A stretch of 59,550 nucleotides of DNA from Bacteroidota bacterium (lineage in GTDB: Bacteria; Bacteroidota; Rhodothermia; Rhodothermales; Bin80): contig JAPOTS010000033.1 in the NCBI GenBank assembly GCA_026709065.1, positions 1-59,550 of the forward strand, in the 5' to 3' direction. The notes below the pieces were generated by a model. The model was not told the origin of the DNA. It worked only from the letters and a program-made list of their open reading frames with translations, and did no database searches. Positions 53,538 through 59,550 of this stretch are shown here, piece by piece; the stretch's first letter is position 1, and each line of letters opens with the position of its first letter. The position numbers and the translations under genes were made by a program.

Positions 53538-55340
53538 TCAATTAAAGGACTCTAATCGTTCTTTGAGTAATTGGCGCTGATACATCTGAGCGTATAGACC
53601 ATCCAGCTTCATTAGAGATAGATGGGTTCCTTGCTCGGCGATTTGTCCTTGATCAAGTACAATAATTTGATCTGCTCCTTTGATACTTGAGATTCGATGG
53701 CTAATCAGAATCATGGTATGATGGCCCTGCCGTTTACGTAGGTGTTCCAAAATTCTATTCTCAGTTTTTGTGTCAACACTACTGAGTGCATCATCCAAAA
53801 CCAGAATTCTGGGCTTTCGTATCAGGGCGCGCGCAATCGTGGTGCGCTGAGCCTGCCCCCCGGAAAGCGAAACCCCGCGCTCACCAACCTCGCTATTTAG
53901 TCCCAGCGGGAATTCTAACACCGTTTCAAGTAACTCTGCTTCATGTGCAGACTGATGGATGTCTTCTTTGGATGCACCGACTGTTCCAAACGCAATATTG
54001 TTTCCGATGGAATCACTGAATAGAAAGACATCTTGGGGGACATACCCAACGGCTTCTCTTAATACAGACAGTGGAAGTGTCTTGATATCTTTCCCATCTA
54101 TAATGATTCGTCCCTCGGAGGGCTCATATAAGCGACTGAGTAAATCAATGAGCGTTGTTTTTCCAGATCCAGTTCTACCTACAATTGCGAGGCTTTGACC
54201 CGCAGGGAGAGTGAACGTGATGTTTTGAAGTGCGAGAGGTAAATCGTCCTCATATCTAAATGAAACGCGTTCAAACCTCACATGCCCATTAATCTTCATG
54301 ATGGAGTGGTTTGAACGATCATCATCCGAAATATCAGGAACATGGTCCAAGATTTCATAGATCCTCTCTGCAGATGCACTCGCACGCTGCATCATAGAAA
54401 TCACCAGACCAAATGCAGCAACGGGCCAAGTCATCAGCGCCACATAGATGATATATTCTGCAATATTTCCGATGGTAATGAGTCCCTCTGCAACAAGGCG
54501 ACCTCCGACCCAAACAACCATCACTTCGGATAAGCCGACCACGATAAGAAAGACTGGCCTCCAAGCAGCCTCCACACGCGCCAATCCTAACATGCGCAAC
54601 TTATAGATCCTGCTTTCATTCTCAAACGCTTGGGTTTCGGTTTCTTCTCTTGCATAGGCCTTGACTAATCTAATTCCAGCTAGAGTCTCCTGCACCCGAC
54701 TCGTCAGTTGTGCATATTGGCGCTGAAGTGCTTCACTACGCTTATGCACGAGTTGCGCGACAATAAATATTGCCGCGGCAAGTAGAGACAGGGGCATCAA
54801 AGCATACAGTGTCAAGGTTGGAGAGATAATCAGCATGGCTGTAATGGAAGCGATCACAATGACTAGAGCACGGGTTGAGTACATGATCGCTGGGCCGATA
54901 TAACGGCGCACCTGTTCAATATCGCTTGTTGCACGAGTGATCACATCTCCTGTTTTGATGTGATTATAGAAGCGCGTAGACAGTTTTTGGAGATGTTCGT
55001 ACAACGTATTACGTAAATCAAATTCTATATGACGAGAAGCGACCACGACAGTCTGACGCATCAAAAACGTAAACAACCCACTCGCCAAGCTCAAGCCAAT
55101 TATAATGAGAGCAAAGATCAATAATGTCCAGAAAAAATTCCAGTAGAGGGAATGCTGGAGGGCTGTGGCTTCAAATTGACTGTATAATGTTGCGAACCGA
55201 GGAATGCTGTCAATTGCCTGACGAACAACCACAGGCACGGCGATAGCAAAGATCGCAGAGATGATGGTAAATATTAACCCCGGTACATATAACCTCCAAT
55301 AACGTATAAAATAGTGGTTTAACCGGGTAAGTGACTGCAT
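53538..55340 (-). CDS. ABC exporter half-transporter (degenerate ATPase site)
   Basis: A 600-residue type I exporter half. Six helices are at about 15-320. The ATPase has Walker A GRTGSGKTT, signature LSGGQAQRTT and Walker B ILVLDDALSSVD, with Asp in place of the catalytic Glu. That substitution is what one subunit of heterodimeric exporters such as TM287 or YheI normally shows. The partner is the product of 50806-52593. It starts the leftward operon, 95 bases from the divergent arginase gene. Confidence 0.9.
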   Translation of the reverse strand: MQSLTRLNHYFIRYWRLYVPGLIFTIISAIFAIAVPVVVRQAIDSIPRFATLYSQFEATALQHSLYWNFFWTLLIFALIIIGLSLASGLFTFLMRQTVVVASRHIEFDLRNTLYEHLQKLSTRFYNHIKTGDVITRATSDIEQVRRYIGPAIMYSTRALVIVIASITAMLIISPTLTLYALMPLSLLAAAIFIVAQLVHKRSEALQRQYAQLTSRVQETLAGIRLVKAYAREETETQAFENESRIYKLRMLGLARVEAAWRPVFLIVVGLSEVMVVWVGGRLVAEGLITIGNIAEYIIYVALMTWPVAAFGLVISMMQRASASAERIYEILDHVPDISDDDRSNHSIMKINGHVRFERVSFRYEDDLPLALQNITFTLPAGQSLAIVGRTGSGKTTLIDLLSRLYEPSEGRIIIDGKDIKTLPLSVLREAVGYVPQDVFLFSDSIGNNIAFGTVGASKEDIHQSAHEAELLETVLEFPLGLNSEVGERGVSLSGGQAQRTTIARALIRKPRILVLDDALSSVDTKTENRILEHLRKRQGHHTMILISHRISSIKGADQIIVLDQGQIAEQGTHLSLMKLDGLYAQMYQRQLLKERLESFN

Positions 55341-55435
55341 TCAGTAAGTTAATTGTATGATTGCTTACGAGTTCATGTAACTTCGGATCCACAAATCTAC
55401 AAATTTTTCACTGGCTAGAGACGATGAGACACTAA

Positions 55436-56329
55436 ATGAGTCATAAACTTCACCATATTCATTTGATTGGCGTTCCAATGGATCTCGGACAGAATTTACG
55501 AGGTGTTGATGTTGGTCCGAGTGCACTTAGATATGCAGGGATTGCAGACCGGCTCAGAAGCTTAGGGCATTCTGTCGAAGATTTGGGCAATATACATACT
55601 TCGCACAGGGACTCCTTATCCTCCAACGCTAACTATGTCCAACCGATTCGTGATACCTGTGCTCTGCTGTATGAAACGGTTCGTCAATCGCTTGCGAAAG
55701 GTGCGTTTCCTTTAATCATGGGAGGCGATCATTCCATCTCAATTGGTAGTATAGGAGGTACGACTCATCATGGTCCGAAAGGAGTACTCTGGATTGATGC
55801 GCACGCAGACTGCAACACGCCCGAATCTTCACCGAGCGGAAATATACATGGAATGCCACTTGCTGTTCTCCGCGGACATGGGCCTGATCAATTAACAGAT
55901 CTTGGACGATTGGGACCAAAGTTGCAATCCAAAGATGTTGTACTGATTGCATTGCGTGATCTTGATCTGGATGAGCGTCGTGTCTTGAATGCATCCAAAA
56001 TGGGCATTTATACAATGCGAGATATTGATGAGCGCGGAATTGCAGATGTGACGAGATCTGCCCTCGCACAACTTCAACATCATCATAGTCTGCATGTTAG
56101 CTTTGATGTAGACAGTATTGACCCTCATTTTGCACCGGGGGTTGGGACTCCGATTGAAGGGGGGCTTCAACCCAGAGAGGCGCATCTTATCATGGAATTG
56201 ATCGCCGAAGACGGTAGACTATCCTCCGCTGAGATTGTAGAGATCAATCCAATTATTGATAAGCAGAATAAAACTGCAGAGCTGGCCGTGGGTCTTGTGG
56301 AATCATTGATGGGAAAAACAATTCTTTAA
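55436..56329 (+). CDS. rocF: Arginase
   Basis: A 297-residue ureohydrolase, converting arginine to ornithine and urea. The binuclear manganese ligands are in GGDHS (97-101, His99), DAHADCN (121-127) and SFDVDSIDP, and GVGTPIEGGL follows as in arginases rather than agmatinases. It begins with IHLIGVPMDLGQNLRGVDVGPSALR, typical of arginase. The gene ends in a 4-base overlap with the convergent regulator gene. Mn dependence fits with a nearby metal regulator, but a regulatory link is only a guess. Confidence 0.92.
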   Translation: MSHKLHHIHLIGVPMDLGQNLRGVDVGPSALRYAGIADRLRSLGHSVEDLGNIHTSHRDSLSSNANYVQPIRDTCALLYETVRQSLAKGAFPLIMGGDHSISIGSIGGTTHHGPKGVLWIDAHADCNTPESSPSGNIHGMPLAVLRGHGPDQLTDLGRLGPKLQSKDVVLIALRDLDLDERRVLNASKMGIYTMRDIDERGIADVTRSALAQLQHHHSLHVSFDVDSIDPHFAPGVGTPIEGGLQPREAHLIMELIAEDGRLSSAEIVEINPIIDKQNKTAELAVGLVESLMGKTIL

Positions 56330-56973
56330 ACCACCACATAAATACTGTCTGCGATTTCATTGTTAATAAATTGATTTTGATTCTCAGTACGAACGGTCAT
56401 CCCTGTCTGGGTTTGATCAATGATTTGAAGCTCCGATCCTGGCATTAAGCCCATTTTTTCAGCTAAATGCAAGATATCTGAGTTCGTATCAGAAAGGTGA
56501 TGAATCGCAAGGGTTTGATTCTTTGGAGCCCTGCTCAGAACCGTTGTTGATTGGCGTATAATCTTTAAATCCCTGGTCGGAATTGGATGTCCATGAGGGT
56601 CATGTGTTGGATGACCTAATAAGGCATCTATACGCTCTTCAAATTCTTCTGAAATATGATGCTCAAGGTGTTCGGCCTCGTCGTGCATCTTTTCCCATGG
56701 ATATCCCATCATTTCTCGGAGGTAGGTTTCCAAGAGCCGATGATGGCGAATGATTTCAAGTGCTATTTTCTCGCCCGACTCAGTGAGCCTTACGCCTTTA
56801 TAGGACTCATGGACAACGAGTTGCATGCGATCAAGTCGTTTCATCATACCTGTGACTGATGCCGCCGATACATCTAACATGCGTGCGATATCACCTGTGG
56901 TGACCACCGATTTTTGCTCCTGAATCGTAAAGATTACTTTCAGGTAATCTTGAATAGCAGAACTCAGAATCAT
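56326..56973 (-). CDS. DtxR/MntR-type metalloregulator
   Basis: A 215-residue regulator. A winged helix occupies residues 1-65 (GDIARMLDVSAASVTGMMKRLDRMQLV), then the metal-binding and dimerisation helices with HHRLLETYLREMMGY and EAEHLEHHISEEFEERI, and an SH3/FeoA-like domain from about 145 (LHLAEKMGLMPGSELQII). These are the features of iron or manganese repressors of the DtxR/IdeR/MntR family. The metal cannot be told apart by motif alone. A plausible target is the metal ABC operon at 42336-45297. Confidence 0.9.
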   Translation of the reverse strand: MILSSAIQDYLKVIFTIQEQKSVVTTGDIARMLDVSAASVTGMMKRLDRMQLVVHESYKGVRLTESGEKIALEIIRHHRLLETYLREMMGYPWEKMHDEAEHLEHHISEEFEERIDALLGHPTHDPHGHPIPTRDLKIIRQSTTVLSRAPKNQTLAIHHLSDTNSDILHLAEKMGLMPGSELQIIDQTQTGMTVRTENQNQFINNEIADSIYVVV

Positions 56974-57139
56974 GGGGAGTTATTCAATAAACTGTTTTTA
57001 ACAATGAGTTGAAGAATATGTGCTTATTGAGGCGCAGTTTTCAATGACGTAGATTGATTGGTTAACTTGATACAAAGACCTCTGTGACTACTGAATTAAT
57101 TTCAGAGCAGTCTCACATCTCGTCACTTTAAAGAAATCT

Positions 57140-57175
57140 GGTTCTACCACGTTTTGTGTGGAAACGATTGATTTT
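57140..57175 (+). repeat. GGTTCT element, plus-strand copy D
   Basis: GGTTCTACCACG is followed by a TGTGG that pairs with the CCAC, the same order as copies A and B but in the opposite orientation. A further GGAA/TTCC stem follows. Its right end is uncertain. Confidence 0.5.
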
Positions 57176-57429
57176 GCTTCCACCACATTTATTTTTTCAT
57201 ACGCGATAAATTTATAGAATCCTTGTTGCTTCACTCGCTAAATTAGGATCTCGCTGGTCTATTACAATGTGTGGAAATAGATAGGAGGCTACATCCAGTA
57301 GATGTTTATGTATCGAGTCTACAATGCATTATTTATCCACTGTCCAATGGGTAGAGAAAATGACGGAAAAATCAAAGAGATCAAAACTATTGAGAGAGGA
57401 TACAGAAGATTGAAAACTTCCGCGTTGTC

Positions 57430-57561
57430 ATCCTCTTCTTCTGCGGAGGTTTAGACCTGCACCCACAAATATCGTGGTAGAACCATTTAAAAATTTCAGA
57501 GTTGTTATCCTCTTGTTCTGTGATAGTCTGGACCTCTACCCATACGATTCATGATAGAACC
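57430..57561 (-). repeat. Tandem GGTTCT elements B and C, 77-base period
   Basis: Copies at 57430-57484 and 57507-57561 are offset by 77 bases. B is nearly identical to copy A at 1-55; C is diverged. Between B and C the CCAC/GTGG stem becomes TCAT/ATGG, which still pairs, suggesting structure. Because 77 is not a multiple of 3, this is not a coding repeat. Confidence 0.65.
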
Positions 57562-57862
57562 AAACTTTATAGGTCTGTGGGACAAAATCTCCCCCGACAA
57601 ACCGTCCTCTTCAAGGAGGGAACGATCCTGTAACCGCCCCCTCACACATACAGAAATCCTTGAAAATCCTTCCCAAAAGGACAGGATGTGGTGTTCAGTT
57701 TTTCCGGAAATCTTATATTTAACAGCTCTTTCGTAAACGAACTGCTGAACTCAGGCTATAGAAAATGCGTCTCAGGTGCTACAGGGCAATATTTCTACGA
57801 AAACATGTAGATTTTGCAAAAGACTCGACGGTATCAAATAACTTATATTGAACTAATTGATA

Positions 57863-58916
57863 TGAGCAATCGGATATGAAAAGAAGTATCAGAGCCTTAA
57901 ATTCAAGCGATATAATGCACAGCGGGCAGGAAGTGAAGAGAAAAAGCGTAGACGATCCAAAAACCCGAATTATCGTGCTCCGAATCAACCAATTGCAAAA
58001 CTTAAAAAAGTTTATACAAGGGTTGAAATAATTGCTCCTAACGTATTTTCAATGATTTAGAATCCTGATGAAACGATCCGTTTCTTTAATGAATTAGAAA
58101 ACGCTTTTGAAAAAATTTCTCGTCACAGACTGGTATTCATTAACCTGAATTCTGTGGATGAAATCACACCTGAATCTATAGTGCTTCTAATTTCAAAGCT
58201 TGATGAAATGAGCCCTAATCACCAAAGACTTGTGTATGGGAACGTTCCCAGAAATGATGTTGCTCAGGATATGCTTGCTGGCTGGTTCTGGATTTTACGA
58301 TTTTGTCAAGTCAAATGTCAGAATTAATAATTCCGCAATAGGAATCATAGAGAAGTGTGGAGACAGTTATGTTGATCCTGAAAAAGTAGCAGAATTATTA
58401 GATATGGTGGCAAGACACATGAAAATGACTGTTGATCAGGAAGATGGTCATCAGACTACTGCTATTGAGTGCATGACCAACACTATAGAACATGCGTCGG
58501 GAAATCAACCATCACGCAAGTGTGAGAAAAAATGGTGGTTTTCGGTTTATTATGATACACGAAACAATGTGGCCAAATTTGCATTCGTTGATACTGGTAT
58601 AGGCATTTTCGAAAGCCTAAAAAGGCGAAGGTTTCCATTATTTGGTTCTATAAAGAGATCTGAAATTTTAAAGTTGTTACTGGCTGATTCAACAGACAGA
58701 AATTCAATAAAACCCAAAGATCGCACCAGTACTAAATTGAGTCATCGAGGAAAGGGATTACCAAACATTGCAAGACGTAATCGGTTAAGAATAATCAGCA
58801 ATAATGTGTATGCTGATGTGGAAAATAATCAATACCTAATGATGGAACAAAATTTTTCGGGAAGTATAATATGCTGGAAATATTCAACACAAAATCATGA
58901 ACAGCACGATGACTGA
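57863..58916 (+). pseudogene. HATPase-domain protein, broken by a stop and a frameshift
   Basis: Frame one (57863-58280) reads an Arg/Lys-rich start, KVYTRVEIIAPNVFSMI, an in-frame TAG at 58058-58060, then NPDETIRFFNELENAF and LVYGNVPRNDVAQDMLAG. A tandem GCTG duplication at 58277-58284 shifts the frame by +1. The continuation to 58916 reads AGSGFYDFVKSN, the histidine-kinase-like ATPase motifs TAIECMTNTIEHA (N-box) and FVDTGIGIF (G1), and HRGKGLPNIARR (G2). The first 140 residues look like a STAS-type sensor part. No phospho-accepting His domain is evident. It overlaps the DUF4325 gene by 8 bases. A TTG at 58230 could give a shortened product with the ATPase domain alone. Confidence 0.72.
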
Positions 58917-59235
58917 ACAAAAATTTACCCTCCATGTGCGTGAATTTACAACTACTCCTGGACCGCGCTTTAAGGAGGACGGTCATTATTCTGGTCAGGA
59001 GTTTCGAGAGGATTATCTTCTTCCAAGATACCTAGAAGCCGTCAAAAGTGGGGCATGTTTACATGTCATACTAAAAGCTACAAAGGGTTACGCCTCTTCA
59101 TTTCTGGAAGAAGCCTTTGGAGGTCTTGTTCGCCAGGGGTATAAAAAGTCCGAAATAAGAAAGCATCTTAAAATCCATTCTAACGACAGACCTTGGTATG
59201 AACCAGAAATTTACAGCTATATAGATGAGGCTTAG
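58909..59235 (+). CDS. DUF4325 (STAS-like) protein
   Basis: A 108-residue protein from the ATG at 58909 (MTEQKF), which sits in an ATGACTGA overlap with the end of the HATPase gene; an ATG at 58897 is possible but less tightly coupled. PGPRFKEDGHYSGQEFREDYLLP and ATKGYASSFLEEAFGGLVR are the two conserved blocks of DUF4325, a STAS-like domain. HATPase plus DUF4325 pairs recur in bacterial islands and resemble partner-switching modules (ATPase plus anti-factor), although the target is not known. The gene itself is intact. Confidence 0.8.
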   Translation: MTEQKFTLHVREFTTTPGPRFKEDGHYSGQEFREDYLLPRYLEAVKSGACLHVILKATKGYASSFLEEAFGGLVRQGYKKSEIRKHLKIHSNDRPWYEPEIYSYIDEA

Positions 59236-59267
59236 CTGACCCATTCCAATCAAAAAGAATCAACTTC

Positions 59268-59522
59268 ATGGACTGGGTAGACACTCAACAAATAGAAATT
59301 GTAGAACTTTTACAATTAGTTGTATCTATCGTTCTCGCAGTTCTACTGGCCAGGATAGGATGGCGCTTCACCAATATCAGAGCTGCCAAAGATCTGGTCC
59401 TTGAAGAAGGTAGGAGATCTCTACAAGTCTGTAATAGTATTAGAAAAGAGCTGCGCAAGATACCTGATTCTGAAATTCCCAAATATGAAAATTTTGGATC
59501 TACAACTTTTTTAGTGGGTTAA
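59268..59522 (+). CDS. Short membrane protein, truncated by a GGTTCT element
   Basis: An 84-residue open frame with one membrane helix at about residues 14-31 (LLQLVVSIVLAVLLARIG), followed by a charged helical segment (LEEGRRSLQVCNSIRKELRK). The last residues, NFGSTTFLVG and the stop, come from the repeat that begins at 59496, so the native C-terminus is lost. It follows the DUF4325 gene by 32 bases and may be the third member of that cassette. No family recognised. Confidence 0.5.
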   Translation: MDWVDTQQIEIVELLQLVVSIVLAVLLARIGWRFTNIRAAKDLVLEEGRRSLQVCNSIRKELRKIPDSEIPKYENFGSTTFLVG

Positions 59523-59550
59523 CCGTTTTTTTGATAGCCTACTGGATATA
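59494..59550 (+). repeat. GGTTCT element, copy Y (runs off the window)
   Basis: TTGGATCTACAAC, a T-run, then AGTGGGTT and GATAGCCTACTG match the left arm and core of the palindrome at 2076-2124 in order and spacing. The stop of the preceding frame (TAA at 59520-59522) is supplied by the element. The expected right arm lies outside the window. Confidence 0.6.

Larger units (their letters stand above)
56974..57862. other. Repeat-bearing gene-free stretch
   Basis: It contains a plus-strand GGTTCT copy at 57140 and a tandem pair of GGTTCT elements at 57430-57561. Open frames in both directions run through it, but none has family features. A minus-strand frame from about 57757 reads into the element at 57561 as IKFGS. 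Confidence 0.45.

Noticed and set aside
57430-57561. CRISPR array
   Set aside because: Only two diverged copies with a 77-base period, no conserved direct repeat with unique spacers, and no cas genes.
57551-57736. 61-codon plus-strand frame and the opposing minus-strand frame through 57507-57757
   Set aside because: No family features; both cross the repeat and end inside or beside it.
57876-58034. Alternative frame MKRSIRALNSSD at the start of the HATPase gene
   Set aside because: The other frame continues into RVEIIAPNVFS and the rest of the protein, so it is the better candidate.
59515-59535. Integron attC site at the right edge
   Set aside because: The GTTAACC stretch does not satisfy the GTTRRRY core, no integrase is present, and the sequence is explained by the GGTTCT element.

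Overview
The window looks like a chromosome segment of a Bacteroidota-type bacterium, most likely from the Rhodothermia/Balneolia side, although the species cannot be named from sequence alone. Reasons: two TonB-dependent receptors with an N-terminal carboxypeptidase-regulatory-like domain, one followed by a DUF4249 lipoprotein; a TIGR02757 (DUF2400) protein; base composition that is moderately AT-rich to the eye; few recognisable Shine-Dalgarno sites; and many genes that overlap or nearly touch.

Layout. (1) 1-5.5 kb is a decayed accessory island: an FRG-domain gene with its small partner, a retropepsin-like protease with its small partner, an AAA-type ATPase, one ORF-less group II intron plus a 3' fragment of a second copy, transposase-like debris and palindromic repeats. 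(2) 6.0-20.4 kb holds a TonB-dependent receptor, a TPR protein, a wbpD-wbpE-wbpB-like amino-sugar set with a polyprenyl-phosphate glycosyltransferase, then a second TonB receptor and DUF4249 protein. (3) 20.7-28.2 kb is a nucleotide-sugar and activated-sulfate block (UDP-HexNAc dehydrogenase, ATP sulfurylase/APS kinase, SLC13 permease, UDP-glucose dehydrogenase, and a divergent mannose-1-phosphate guanylyltransferase). With region 2 it supplies precursors for an acidic, possibly sulfated, surface polysaccharide. (4) 28.3-31.6 kb is a second accessory patch: a decayed second copy of the FRG module and a DUF4268/nuclease-like gene. (5) 31.7-42.3 kb encodes a TolC/adaptor/RND efflux system with an unusually long RND pump, then Mpl and a CcmF-like protein. 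(6) 42.3-57.0 kb holds a metal ABC transporter whose two permeases carry winged-helix tails, a fused nuclease-methyltransferase, an arsenosugar operon (arsM, peroxidase-like, arsS), a heterodimeric ABC exporter split by RNase Z, arginase and a DtxR-type regulator. (7) 57.0-59.55 kb is a third accessory patch: tandem repeats, a broken HATPase gene, a DUF4325 STAS-like protein and a truncated membrane protein.

The most unusual signal is a family of short elements starting GGTTCT. Copies lie in all three accessory patches. At three independent places (both FRG genes and the membrane-protein gene at the right edge) the reading frame of a damaged gene runs into one and stops there. The same patches carry duplicated two-gene modules (FRG plus a roughly 90-residue partner) and other gene pairs of unknown function.
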